A stretch of 64,000 bases of DNA from Flammeovirgaceae bacterium (GTDB taxonomy: Bacteria; Bacteroidota; Bacteroidia; Cytophagales; Cyclobacteriaceae): NCBI GenBank assembly GCA_027487845.1, contig JAIYCV010000001.1, forward strand, positions 62,001-126,000, read 5' to 3'. The notes beneath the pieces are model-generated. The model was not told the origin of the DNA and did no database searches. It saw only the letters and a program-made list of their open reading frames with translations. Each line of letters begins with the position of its first letter. The stretch's first letter is position 1. Shown here one piece after another: positions 26,034 through 34,422 of this stretch. The position numbers and the translations under genes were made by a program.

Positions 26034-26493
26034 AGAGCACTGCCAAAATCGTTAGTGTTTTCTTGTTGAAATCAATAGTGGCTCCTGCCTTTTTTCCCGA
26101 CAGTGCTTGCGCAATGGGGGAGCCCGCTGAAACAGCGAAAAAATGTTCGCCATCAACGGTAAGTCTTCCTGCTGGTATGGCGATAAAATAATTTTCTTTA
26201 TCCGTTTTTACGATGCTTCCCGGTTGAACACGATCAGATCGACTTTCAAAATTTATTTTCTCCAGTTGTTGTTTCAATTTTTTGGCTTCATTCAACTGAG
26301 CAGTCTGCTTTTCAATTTCCAGCTGGGCCATCGCCCTGCCCGTTTCATATTTATCTCCAGAACTACTTTTGGTTTCCTCGTTGGCAGATGCTTGTGCGCC
26401 TTGAATGGCCTCCTGGCTCGTAGTTATCTTTTCTTCTGCATAGCGAAGGCAGAGTGCTATCAATGAATTTTTGAGGTGTGCCAAGTTCTCCAT
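26032..26493 (-). CDS. GreA/GreB-like transcription factor
   Basis: 153 residues with the two-part Gre architecture: an N-terminal coiled coil (about 1-85) whose tip has EETKSSSGDKYETGRAMAQLE, and a C-terminal FKBP-like domain (about 90-153) ending in SPIAQALSGKKAGATI, the Gre signature SP(I/L)AxALxGKxxGD. Gre factors enter the RNA polymerase secondary channel and stimulate cleavage of backtracked RNA. The acidic GDKYE at the tip may stand in for the catalytic Asp/Glu pair of GreA, but spacing differs, so cleavage activity is uncertain. Bacteroidota members are often misnamed 3-oxoacyl-ACP synthase in databases; no such motif is present. Confidence 0.75.
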   Translation of the reverse strand: MENLAHLKNSLIALCLRYAEEKITTSQEAIQGAQASANEETKSSSGDKYETGRAMAQLEIEKQTAQLNEAKKLKQQLEKINFESRSDRVQPGSIVKTDKENYFIAIPAGRLTVDGEHFFAVSAGSPIAQALSGKKAGATIDFNKKTLTILAVL

Positions 26494-26568
26494 GCAGCGT
26501 TTAATTAAAATGAAATCGCCATTAAGATACTACTCTACACCCAAAGGCATGATAATTTCAGCGATTCC

Positions 26569-26582
26569 CCCGCTAAGGCGGG
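26569..26582. other. short GC hairpin upstream of rsmG
   Basis: CCCGC TAAG GCGGG forms a 5-bp stem in otherwise AT-rich DNA, 27 bp before the rsmG ATG. It has no T run. It resembles fragments of REP-like palindromes seen in many genomes. Function unknown. Confidence 0.4.
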
Positions 26583-26609
26583 ATGGCAACAAAAAAAAAT
26601 TATTAACAC

Positions 26610-27287
26610 ATGAATTACAACCCATATTTTTACAACTTTAAACTTAACACTATTACGTTGTCAAACACTTCTATTATCACTAGGTATTTTCCCGATTTAA
26701 CACCGACTCAAAAAGAACAGTTTGAGAAATTAGAGTCGCTTTATCGCGAATGGAATGAAAAGATCAATGTCATTTCCCGCAAGGATATCGACAATCTGTA
26801 TATCAATCATATTCTGCATTCGTTAGCCATCGCAAAAATCATTTCGTTCAAGGCGGGGGCTTCTGTTTTAGATGTTGGTACTGGGGGTGGTTTTCCGGGC
26901 ATTCCGTTAGCGATACTTTTTCCGTTAACCAATTTTCATTTGGTGGACTCTATTGGTAAAAAAATAACGGTGGTAAAAAACGTAGCCGAAGGGCTTGGCC
27001 TTGCAAATGTGAAAGCAGATCAAATTCGAGCAGAGGAGATAAAAGCTAAATATGATTTTGTGGTGAGTCGTGCCGTTACACGTATGAAGGAATTTTATGG
27101 CTGGGTAAGGAATAAAACCAAAGAGAAATCAATTCACTCTCTTGACAATGGAATTTTATACTTGAAAGGTGGTGACTTAGACGAGGAGCTGGATGAGTTA
27201 AAGACGAAGTATGCGCTGTATTCGTTGCCAGATTATTTCGAGGAAGAATTTTTCCTAACTAAGAAGGTCGTTTTTATTCCGCTCTAA
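26610..27287 (+). CDS. rsmG: 16S rRNA (guanine-527-N7)-methyltransferase RsmG
   Basis: 225 residues in the longest frame. Family motifs: LYREWNEKINVISRKD, NHILHSLAIAK, the SAM site VLDVGTGGGFPGIPLAI, VDSIGKKITVV and VVSRAVTRM. It methylates G527 of 16S rRNA in the 530 loop. The first 18 or so residues (MNYNPYFYNFKLNTITLS) are not typical of the family, which usually begins just before the (I/T)xxYFPDLT segment. A TTG at about 26658 could be the true start, giving about 209 residues. The 3' end overlaps the convergent fluC gene by 4 bp. Confidence 0.95.
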   Translation: MNYNPYFYNFKLNTITLSNTSIITRYFPDLTPTQKEQFEKLESLYREWNEKINVISRKDIDNLYINHILHSLAIAKIISFKAGASVLDVGTGGGFPGIPLAILFPLTNFHLVDSIGKKITVVKNVAEGLGLANVKADQIRAEEIKAKYDFVVSRAVTRMKEFYGWVRNKTKEKSIHSLDNGILYLKGGDLDEELDELKTKYALYSLPDYFEEEFFLTKKVVFIPL

Positions 27288-27655
27288 AAGTGAGACAGGG
27301 TAAGCCCGATAAAAGTAGCGGCTAAACACAACACCACACTCAAACAACTATATCCGATCGCTGAAATCGTGAATCCAGTTTGAATCAGTGTTAGTGTTTC
27401 GTTGCTGAACGTGGAGAAGGTACTAAAGCCGCCACAAAAGCCCACCGTCCAGAATAGTCTGGCATTCGAAGATATTAAATTGCCTCGATCTGCAAGTCCG
27501 ACAACACACCCTAAAATTAAACAAGCAATTACATTGATTATTAAAGTAGCAAATGGAAACGTTGAAAAATGATAATAGTTGATCCATTTGCCCAGCAGAA
27601 ACCGGGTTACGCTTCCCAACCCTCCGCCAACGAAAATCAAGACTAAACTTTTCAT
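27284..27655 (-). CDS. crcB: fluoride ion channel FluC/CrcB
   Basis: 123 residues with four membrane helices. Motifs: GGGLGSVTRFLLGKW at the start, FPFATLIIN with the conserved Asn, and GFCGGFSTFSTFSNET, the phenylalanine-box region that lines the pore. It exports cytoplasmic fluoride as a dual-topology dimer. Its ATG overlaps the stop of the upstream sugar-dehydrogenase-like gene by one base, so it is translationally coupled. I do not see a fluoride riboswitch upstream. Confidence 0.95.
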   Translation of the reverse strand: MKSLVLIFVGGGLGSVTRFLLGKWINYYHFSTFPFATLIINVIACLILGCVVGLADRGNLISSNARLFWTVGFCGGFSTFSTFSNETLTLIQTGFTISAIGYSCLSVVLCLAATFIGLTLSHF

Positions 27656-30303
27656 TACCTCTTAGAAAATCTTACAGTCTTTAGCTCTTCTGTTTTCAAA
27701 ATATAAATCCCCTTGGGCCATTCACTAACGGAAAGCGTAGTCTCCTCTGATTGGTTTACGCCTAAGGTCACTAACTGGCCCATCGAATTATAAATTTTCC
27801 AATTGGATGTTGATTTGATTACCAGCTTATCATCCGCGGGAATAGGATAGACCTGAACTTCCTCGAGTAGGCTCTCTTGCACACCGGTTATTATTCCTGA
27901 AGAGATCTGGGACGTTGGAATTAGTTGTTTCGTCAATAGCTTTGAACTCCACGACAGTTTGACAACTGCATCCCCGGCATCTTCAAAGTACTCTACCACC
28001 AACCCATACTTCTGCCCGGCATTCAGTTTAATAGGAAAGGAAATTTCCTTTACCGCTTGAGGTACCCATTGATTGAGTAGAAGATTGCCGTCAATAGAAA
28101 GTCGAGAGCCATCGTCACTAGCCAGATAAATAATATAATCGTCCGTCAAAGGGGGCGTTAAGTCGCCCACCCACTTTGCGGTAAAATTGTCGTTGGTAAT
28201 TTTTGGATCTGGTGAACCACCGCCCCAGGCGAAGTCAATTTTTGGATCTCGCCTTACTACGGTGATGGGCCCATCAAAAGTTCGTTTCTGATTGGTGTAA
28301 TAGGTTCCAATAAAACCATTTCCATCCCCAAGCGGCACAAGGGTATAGTTGGCTTTAAAGGTCTTGCTTGCAGTTGGCGTGTCGAAGGAATATTGTCGGG
28401 GAAGCCCTGCTTCTGTCCACGCGTTGAATACGTAAAATTTCGAAGATGCTGTTTGACTTACTGGCCCCTCAATAGTGCGGGTAACTCCCACCACTCCGTC
28501 TACTGTAGCAGGTGTTGTTACACTTTGCCCATCGAGCAATAAGGTGAGCCCTGAAGGCTCGGACTGCAAGATGAACTGAACTTTTTGCGGGAATAGGTCT
28601 TTGTAACTTGTTTTGGTTAAGCCATCTTTATCAGTTGCTGTTAGCAAAACGCGGTACCAAACATCGTCATCGGCTTCGCCAATTCGAGGGATTACGTATG
28701 TTCCAGAAGATATACCCGAAATAGTTGCCATTGCCGGATGACTGTGTTCTTCATGATGGAAGTCTATTTTCCAAGATAACTTTGTATTGGCTAACACTCC
28801 ATCTTCTGCATCCATAGCGCTTCCGCTGAACGAAATAGTTTGGCCCGCCTGATAAAATTCGGCATTGTTAGGCAGTGCAGCTGTAAGCGAAGGCACCGGC
28901 CGGGTATTGTTTGTTACTTTTAATATTACTTCTGCTGTTGTTGCTGAGCCAAGGGCATTGGAAACGATGCATTTTAATTTGCTTCCATTATCGCTTAGTT
29001 GAACGTTCTTAAAAACATAAGTTGCGTTGGTAGCTCCGGTTATTGCAACTCCATTTTTTTGCCACTGGTATGTTAAAGGTTGGTTACCCGATGCGGTGAA
29101 AATAAACTCCACATCGTCACCTATTGGCGAGGTTACATCTTTCGGTTGGCTTGCAATGGTTGGAATGCCAGAGCCAGTATAGTTAACTTTCCAGAGGGTT
29201 CCACTGGTAGTACTGGTGTTGTCAGCCTCTGATCCACCACCGATGCCTGCTCTCGCCAAATAATACATCGTTCCATCGGGTGCCACTACCAAAGCCAACG
29301 GTCGGGTAACACCAGTAGAAAATGTTTTGACTTCAGCTGTGGTTGGATCAACGTAGGCAATATACCCATTGCAATAGTCAGCAAAGAAAAACTTCCCAAC
29401 GTACTCGTCAGGAAATTGCTTTTGAGTAGGATTATAGAACATGGCACCCACTACCGCACACCCCTGATTAGCGCCAGTTCCATGGCGATAGGCATAGAGG
29501 GGATCTTTATAGTTTAGCGGTGCAGTTTGTGCCGCAATTTTACCTTCAATGGTTGGCCAGCCATAATTTTTACCAGCTTGTACCTCATTTAATTCCTCCC
29601 AGGTCTCCTGTCCTACTTCTGAAACGAATACTTTGCCAGTAATGGGTTGGATGTCCATAGAAAAAGGATTTCTAAACCCAAGTGCCCATATCGCTTGATA
29701 CTTTCCGTTGGTTAAATTTATAAATGGATTATCGGCAGGAATCAAGTTTGCCGGGTCCGTGTTGATTCTTAAAACCTTCCCTAAAAGTGAATTCAATGAT
29801 TGAGCATTTTGAGGCGATGAACCATCGCCCACCGAAATGTATAATTTACCATCCGGTCCAAAAACAAGGTCGCCCGCGTTATGTATGGTGCCCGATAATG
29901 CATCCAACTCAAGTAGAATTTTTTCACTGGTAGGTAAGAAATAATCACCGTTCGCGGTGAAGCGACTCACGCGGTTATGATACTCGTTTTTTACGGTATA
30001 ATAGACATAAAAAAAGTGATTCGTTTCAAAGTTTGGATCCAATGCCATGTGGCCTAGTCCCCTTTCGTTATAATTGTCAACTTCGATACTAAAAAATGGA
30101 TCGGCTTTTAATACGCCATTTTCAAAAACTCTTATTTGGCCACTTTTAAAAGTGATGAAAATCCGTCCATCGGGGGCAATAACCATGTCCGTAGGGTCTA
30201 GGTTTTGCGCAATCAATTGTTCTGCAAATCCCGCAGGTAATTGGCTTGCTTCGGCAGCCAAAATGTAAAGAACGGCTGCGGCAATCAGTACTATGTTTCT
30301 CAT
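27655..30303 (-). CDS. secreted glucose/sorbosone dehydrogenase-like protein with Ig, PA14 and T9SS domains
   Basis: 882 residues. Signal peptide (1-19), then a six-bladed propeller of the PQQ-dependent glucose/sorbosone dehydrogenase family (about 20-370) with GLGHMALDP, HNAGDLVFGPDGKLYISVGDG and ALGFRNPF. Next an Ig-like domain (about 380-462), a PKD/Ig-like domain (about 470-570), a PA14 carbohydrate-binding domain (about 660-795, YYTNQKRTFDG, YLASDDGSRLSIDG) and a type A T9SS C-terminal sorting domain (about 810-882: VYPIPADDKLVI, WKIYNSMGQ, GIYILK). It should cross the outer membrane by T9SS and act on or bind extracellular sugars. Operon with plsC (4-bp overlap) and crcB (1-bp overlap). 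Confidence 0.9.
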   Translation of the reverse strand: MRNIVLIAAAVLYILAAEASQLPAGFAEQLIAQNLDPTDMVIAPDGRIFITFKSGQIRVFENGVLKADPFFSIEVDNYNERGLGHMALDPNFETNHFFYVYYTVKNEYHNRVSRFTANGDYFLPTSEKILLELDALSGTIHNAGDLVFGPDGKLYISVGDGSSPQNAQSLNSLLGKVLRINTDPANLIPADNPFINLTNGKYQAIWALGFRNPFSMDIQPITGKVFVSEVGQETWEELNEVQAGKNYGWPTIEGKIAAQTAPLNYKDPLYAYRHGTGANQGCAVVGAMFYNPTQKQFPDEYVGKFFFADYCNGYIAYVDPTTAEVKTFSTGVTRPLALVVAPDGTMYYLARAGIGGGSEADNTSTTSGTLWKVNYTGSGIPTIASQPKDVTSPIGDDVEFIFTASGNQPLTYQWQKNGVAITGATNATYVFKNVQLSDNGSKLKCIVSNALGSATTAEVILKVTNNTRPVPSLTAALPNNAEFYQAGQTISFSGSAMDAEDGVLANTKLSWKIDFHHEEHSHPAMATISGISSGTYVIPRIGEADDDVWYRVLLTATDKDGLTKTSYKDLFPQKVQFILQSEPSGLTLLLDGQSVTTPATVDGVVGVTRTIEGPVSQTASSKFYVFNAWTEAGLPRQYSFDTPTASKTFKANYTLVPLGDGNGFIGTYYTNQKRTFDGPITVVRRDPKIDFAWGGGSPDPKITNDNFTAKWVGDLTPPLTDDYIIYLASDDGSRLSIDGNLLLNQWVPQAVKEISFPIKLNAGQKYGLVVEYFEDAGDAVVKLSWSSKLLTKQLIPTSQISSGIITGVQESLLEEVQVYPIPADDKLVIKSTSNWKIYNSMGQLVTLGVNQSEETTLSVSEWPKGIYILKTEELKTVRFSKR

Positions 30304-31049
30304 TTCGATGGATTTGAATGCATTTTAATCATTCGAGTCATCAATTCAAACGTTTGTTCTTTCAGTTGCTGCACATCTGCTAAATGAAGATGGGTAGTAG
30401 GTATCTCTTTTTCGATAACGATCTTGATTCTGCCTGGCTTAAGACTCAATTTTCCGGGAGGCATTAGGTTGCCAGCGTTGATAATTACCATCGGCAAAAT
30501 AGGAGTTTGCGTTTCAATGGCAATTCTGAAAGCGCCATCGTAGAAGGGCTGAAGTAGTTCTTTACTTCTGTTCTGAGTGCCTTCCGGATAAATTAGTATG
30601 GAAATTTTTCTCGACAAAACACTCTTTAAATGTTCCATGCTTTTCTTTCTGCTCTCATTGCTTGAGCGATCGACAAATACACAAGCATTCGAAGCAATCC
30701 AACCGAATATGGGCAGTTTCGCTAACTCCTTTTTTGCCAATGGCCTTATTTGCGTGGGCACAGTAAGGCACATGCCGGGTATATCCAAAGGCGATGTGTG
30801 ATTACTGGTGTATATGTAAGAACCGTTCGGATGAATGTTCTCTTTACCTATAATCTCGTAAGGGATGAAATTGAGTTTGCTGAACGTCCAAGCCCAAAGT
30901 TTCAAAAATTGATAGCTGATGTTTCCGTGCTTCTCTCCAAAAAGGAAGGGCAATAATATGCCCGGCAGGTAGAGAATCATAAAGACCAAGAATACAACAA
31001 CTACCCAGCAAGTATAGATTTTCCGAGCGATTAATTTTATTGACTGCAC
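30300..31049 (-). CDS. plsC: 1-acyl-sn-glycerol-3-phosphate acyltransferase
   Basis: 249 residues, lysophosphatidic-acid acyltransferase of the PlsC family that adds the second acyl chain in phospholipid synthesis. N-terminal membrane helix (about 12-35). Catalytic HX4D is NHTSPLD (about residue 84). Block 3 is YPEGTQNRS with the conserved EGT, and a late hydrophobic PxxI segment (TPILPMVIINAG) completes the family pattern. The stop overlaps the start of the secreted dehydrogenase-like gene by 4 bp, an unusual pairing that suggests a shared transcript. Confidence 0.93.
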   Translation of the reverse strand: MQSIKLIARKIYTCWVVVVFLVFMILYLPGILLPFLFGEKHGNISYQFLKLWAWTFSKLNFIPYEIIGKENIHPNGSYIYTSNHTSPLDIPGMCLTVPTQIRPLAKKELAKLPIFGWIASNACVFVDRSSNESRKKSMEHLKSVLSRKISILIYPEGTQNRSKELLQPFYDGAFRIAIETQTPILPMVIINAGNLMPPGKLSLKPGRIKIVIEKEIPTTHLHLADVQQLKEQTFELMTRMIKMHSNPSK

Positions 31050-31108
31050 ATCTATTAATTAATCTGCAATTTCAGAAAAGGTTAGAAGCTATCAAGAAAA
31101 TGAATTGG

Positions 31109-31489
31109 TTATTTCTTTACCCAATAGTCGAGCACGGTGACTTTATCAACGTGAGGGCCAACTAAGGCAACAAAAACTTTGTGATCCGGATGAACAATGT
31201 AGTCATCACGGTCTTTGTCGCTGGCAAAAGTGACGAAGAAAAAATGCGTGAGCCCTTGATTCAAATTCTCGGGACTGCTGTTAGTTCCCCATTCAAAGCC
31301 TTTTATCAACTTTATTTTGGAAGGCAATGCCTTAAAGGCCTCTTCAATTTTGGTTACGTCTTCTTTGGAACTCGTGTCTTTAAATTTGAACATAACAGCA
31401 TGACGGAGGACGCTTGGCGAACTCTGAGCTTGGGCGATAGCAGAGGCCATGGAAATAAACAAGATGGAACAGATGGTTAAAATTTTCAT
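31109..31489 (-). CDS. secreted Dabb-family (stress-responsive alpha/beta barrel) protein
   Basis: 126 residues: signal peptide (about 1-20, ending AIAQAQ), then a single Dabb domain with LRHAVMFKFKD, the central IKGFEWGTNSSPE and HFFFVTFASDKDRDDYIVHPDHKVF. Dabb domains form ferredoxin-like dimers. Most are cytoplasmic; Bacteroidota often carry exported versions near oxidoreductases, as here next to a Gfo/Idh/MocA gene 35 bp upstream on the same strand. Substrate unknown. Confidence 0.88.
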   Translation of the reverse strand: MKILTICSILFISMASAIAQAQSSPSVLRHAVMFKFKDTSSKEDVTKIEEAFKALPSKIKLIKGFEWGTNSSPENLNQGLTHFFFVTFASDKDRDDYIVHPDHKVFVALVGPHVDKVTVLDYWVKK

Positions 31490-31524
31490 AGGTTAAATTG
31501 AAGTTAGGCGACTATTGTTTTTGC

Positions 31525-32871
31525 TTACGTATTGTATTTGGTTATACCCGGCACTGCTACCGCATAAAATCCATCAGCATCTGGAAGCGACAACGGCTTG
31601 GTATCCCAAGTAAAGGAAGAAGGCGCTAATGAAAGCCCAGAGTTTAGTGCTTTATCCCATTCAATTACCTGACCACTGTAGGTAGCCATTCTACCTAATA
31701 TCGAAGTCATTGTGCTTTTAGCTCCATTCTCTGCGTCAGCAAATTTGTATTCCCGTTTGGCGATGGCTTCAAACAACTCGTCATGTTCTGTTTGATATGG
31801 ATTGTTCTCTTTGGTTTTATCATATTGATATAGCACTTTTCCCGTTCTATCTTTGATGTTTGCATCACCGCAAAAAACAGATCCTTTTGTTCCAATAATC
31901 TGCTCATCCACTTTGCTCATGGTGCCTTTGATGTGGCGGCACTGACTGTTGAGAATACTGCCATCGGCATACTGAAACTCCACGTAGTGGTGGTCAAAAA
32001 TTTCACCAAACTCTTTTCCTTTACGAACCTCACGGCCGCCCATGCCTTGGGCTTTTACAGGATAGCTACCTTTAAACCAGTTGATCACATCAATATTATG
32101 AATGTGCTGTTCGGTAATATGATCGCCACACAGCCAATTGAAATAATACCAGTTGCGCATTTGATATTCCATTTCAGTTTGCTCTGGCTTACGCATGTTT
32201 ACCCAAACCCCTTCGTTGTTCCACCACGCTTGCGCGGAGGTGATGTCGCCAATCATTCCGTCTTTACAACGCTTGTAGAGCTCGCGATACGAGTTTTGAT
32301 AATGTCGTTGCAAGCCTACCAATACATTCAGCTTCTTTTGTTTCGCGAGCTTGGCCGCTTCCAACACACGATTTATTCCTAGGGGGTCGGTGGCCACAGG
32401 CTTCTCCATAAAAATGTGCTTGCCTTGGTTTACGGCTTCTTCAAAATGGATTGGCCTAAAACCCGGAGGTGTTGTTAGTATTACCACATCTGCCAATGCG
32501 ATCGCTTTTTTATAGCCATCAAATCCCACGAATTTATTTTCCTCTTTTACAGCGATTTTGTCTTTAACATTTCCTGCTGTGCCCGACCAATCGGAAAGAT
32601 CATCTGCATTTAGGCTTTTATAACAATCGTCTAGTCTATCTTTGAAGGCATCGGCCATCGCCACAAGTTTTACATTTTGCTTGGTGAGCAATGCCTGCAT
32701 GGCTGCACCTGTGCCGCGACCACCGCAGCCAATCAATGCAACTTTAATTGTGTCATCAGCGGATGAATTGAAGAATTCTGCTTGCGAAGCAAAAGGTGCG
32801 GCAACTAATGCGCCTGCTAGCAATGAAGACTGTTTTACAAATTCTCTTCTTGATTGATTTTCGGTGTTCAT
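31525..32871 (-). CDS. exported Gfo/Idh/MocA-family oxidoreductase
   Basis: 448 residues. Twin-arginine signal SRREFVKQSSLLAGALVAA at the N-terminus, so it is folded with its NAD(P) cofactor before export. Rossmann motif VALIGCGGRGTGA (about 46-58), then VVILTTPPGFRPIHFEEAV and the catalytic EKPV segment. The C-terminal domain has the family's WYYFNWLCGDHITEQHIHNIDVINW with a likely metal/substrate His pair. These enzymes oxidise or epimerise sugars or inositols. Followed by the Dabb gene in the same direction. Confidence 0.9.
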   Translation of the reverse strand: MNTENQSRREFVKQSSLLAGALVAAPFASQAEFFNSSADDTIKVALIGCGGRGTGAAMQALLTKQNVKLVAMADAFKDRLDDCYKSLNADDLSDWSGTAGNVKDKIAVKEENKFVGFDGYKKAIALADVVILTTPPGFRPIHFEEAVNQGKHIFMEKPVATDPLGINRVLEAAKLAKQKKLNVLVGLQRHYQNSYRELYKRCKDGMIGDITSAQAWWNNEGVWVNMRKPEQTEMEYQMRNWYYFNWLCGDHITEQHIHNIDVINWFKGSYPVKAQGMGGREVRKGKEFGEIFDHHYVEFQYADGSILNSQCRHIKGTMSKVDEQIIGTKGSVFCGDANIKDRTGKVLYQYDKTKENNPYQTEHDELFEAIAKREYKFADAENGAKSTMTSILGRMATYSGQVIEWDKALNSGLSLAPSSFTWDTKPLSLPDADGFYAVAVPGITKYNT

Positions 32872-33022
32872 GGGTAATGATTTTAAGACAACTAAGGTAC
32901 TGATTTTTTAAACAATCGATTGATATTTATCCTTTTTAGTATTAAGGGGAAAAACAATAACGTAATTTTTGGAAGGGTTTTTGCCTCGAAGTGCAAGTCG
33001 TTCAAGAGAAAAACAGAAATAA

Positions 33023-33039
33023 TTTAAATGTCATTTAAA
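33023..33039. promoter_or_regulatory. perfect 8-bp dyad TTTAAATG-T-CATTTAAA
   Basis: A 17-bp near-perfect palindrome with one central base, about 150 bp upstream of the oxidoreductase gene and about 190 bp upstream of the small ORF at 33229. Its size and symmetry suit a dimeric repressor site; no regulator gene is adjacent. A second small dyad CAACTT-GTTAT-AAGTTG is near 33125-33141. The rest of 32872-33228 holds nothing recognisable. Confidence 0.35.
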
Positions 33040-33228
33040 CGTTGTGCTTAAAAACGGTGTCAATGTACAGAGTAATATAAAGTAAAATGCCTGCATAGAT
33101 GAAACTAACCACTATTTCCGTCTCAACTTGTTATAAGTTGTTCGTCAAAAAAATAATAAAAGTGCTTGCTTTTACGTTGAGTGATGACACGAAAGAGAGC
33201 AGAACGATAAAAATAAGGAAAGCAGATT

Positions 33229-33384
33229 ATGAATATTGAAGGGATGAAGTTGGAAGGCGAAGTTAGGAAAAACGAAAATTCCCCGCTGGGGGATTTGCTA
33301 GGATTGATGTTCGGTTTACTTCTTTTGTTTTATGCAAAAGATATTGTGGAAGCGGTTTGGTCTGTTTTTCATTTGCCGTTTTAG
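33229..33384 (+). CDS. small single-pass membrane protein (51 residues)
   Basis: ATG at 33229 opens 51 codons: a charged N-terminus (MNIEGMKLEGEVRKNENS), then LLGLMFGLLLLFYA as one membrane helix and a short tail ending WSVFHLPF. AAGGAAAG lies 6-12 bp upstream. The balance of charge and hydrophobicity looks like a real protein. It is convergent with the SUMF1-like gene 21 bp away. No family recognised. Confidence 0.45.
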   Translation: MNIEGMKLEGEVRKNENSPLGDLLGLMFGLLLLFYAKDIVEAVWSVFHLPF

Positions 33385-33405
33385 CAAGGGAGAAATGAGT
33401 GTGGA

Positions 33406-34350
33406 TTACTTCAAATACGCAGCATAAAACTTTTCAATTTCTTCTTTACTGGGCTGGGCAACTGGCCGTACCACTCTAAAGCCAACATAAGCTGCATCCG
33501 TTAACCACCAACGGCTCTTGGGTATTTGAGGGTCGCGCTGGTTCCATTTTGCTTCGGAGGGAATGCGATTGGCACTTCTCAACTCTTTTGGGTCGTCTAC
33601 GTAAGAACCGCCACGCACCGATTTTTTGTAGCGAGATACAGGGGGATTAAGAGGATCTTTGTCGCTACTCTTTTGGTAGAAGTCCGCTTCATATTGATCA
33701 AGTGTCCATTCGCTCAAGTTTCCCAGCATATCGTACAAGCCCCAGGCATTTGGCTTTTTAGATGCCACTTTGTGAAACTTCGCATCGCTGTTCTCGCGGA
33801 AGTAAGCAAAGTCTTTTAACGTACTTACATCATTCCCGAAAGGATATTTAGTAGTACTCCCTGCACGGCAGGCGTATTCCCATTCTGCTTCGGTAGGCAA
33901 TCGGTAAAAAAAGCCAGTTTTGAAGTACAACCATTTGCAGTACATAACGGCCGCCTGCTGGCTCATGCTATTGGTGGGATGTTTAAAATCACGACCCATG
34001 CCCCAGGTCAGGTCGATATATTGGGGCGTAGGGCGCGTAACTCCATCAATGGTTCTGCTTTGTGGCAGCGTGTTGTCTTTAAAGAAGGCGTCCCACTCGG
34101 CAAATGTTACCTCATGGGTCTCCATCCAAAAAGCAGAAATTTCAATTTCTTTTTGAGGGCCTTCATCTGCATCGCGTTCAATTTCAGACGATGGGCTTCC
34201 CATCAAAAACTTTCCTGCAGGGATTGACACCATAGCGAATGAAACCGGGGTGCCTTCAATTTTTTGTTCGTAGGGTTTAAAGGATTGCCCACGTAAACTA
34301 GCGATGCTAATTAAGTTTACGATAACTACTAATCTCAAATAACGAGTCAT
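33406..34350 (-). CDS. secreted SUMF1/FGE-like domain protein
   Basis: 314 residues: signal peptide (about 1-21) and a formylglycine-generating-enzyme (SUMF1) fold with FLMGSPSSEIERDADEGP, THEVTFAEWDAFF, PVMYCKW-like VMYCKWLYFKTGFFYRLPTEAEWEYACR, NAWGLYDMLGNLSEWTLD, VRGGSYVDDP and VGFRVVR. In Bacteroidota this fold includes gliding/T9SS lipoproteins GldJ/GldK as well as many enzymes of unknown role. The lipobox Cys expected in GldJ/K is absent, so I keep it as a generic exported SUMF1 protein. The Cys pair needed for true FGE activity is not clear. Confidence 0.85.
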   Translation of the reverse strand: MTRYLRLVVIVNLISIASLRGQSFKPYEQKIEGTPVSFAMVSIPAGKFLMGSPSSEIERDADEGPQKEIEISAFWMETHEVTFAEWDAFFKDNTLPQSRTIDGVTRPTPQYIDLTWGMGRDFKHPTNSMSQQAAVMYCKWLYFKTGFFYRLPTEAEWEYACRAGSTTKYPFGNDVSTLKDFAYFRENSDAKFHKVASKKPNAWGLYDMLGNLSEWTLDQYEADFYQKSSDKDPLNPPVSRYKKSVRGGSYVDDPKELRSANRIPSEAKWNQRDPQIPKSRWWLTDAAYVGFRVVRPVAQPSKEEIEKFYAAYLK

Positions 34351-34390
34351 ACTTCAATATTCGATGTTTAAGAATAGATGAGGCCAACGT

Positions 34391-34421
34391 TCAATTTTGA
34401 ATCTTGAATTTTAAATCAGAA
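34391..34421. repeat. AATTTTGAATCTTGAATTTT repeat at the 3' end of the RsmB-like gene
   Basis: AT-rich AATTTTGAAT / CTTGAATTTT words abut the TAA of the downstream-facing methyltransferase gene (stop at 34423). Same general family as the stretches flanking smpB. Confidence 0.5.
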
Positions 34422-34422
34422 A

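Noticed and set aside
26032-26493. 3-oxoacyl-ACP synthase (a common database label for this family)
   Set aside because: No thiolase fold or catalytic Cys; the C-terminal Gre signature fits instead.
27284-31060. Fluoride riboswitch upstream of crcB or its operon
   Set aside because: crcB starts inside the stop of the previous gene, and the 5' end of the operon shows no crcB-motif pseudoknot that I can recognise.
33406-34350. GldJ or GldK gliding lipoprotein
   Set aside because: SUMF1 fold is shared, but there is no lipobox Cys and no neighbouring gld genes.
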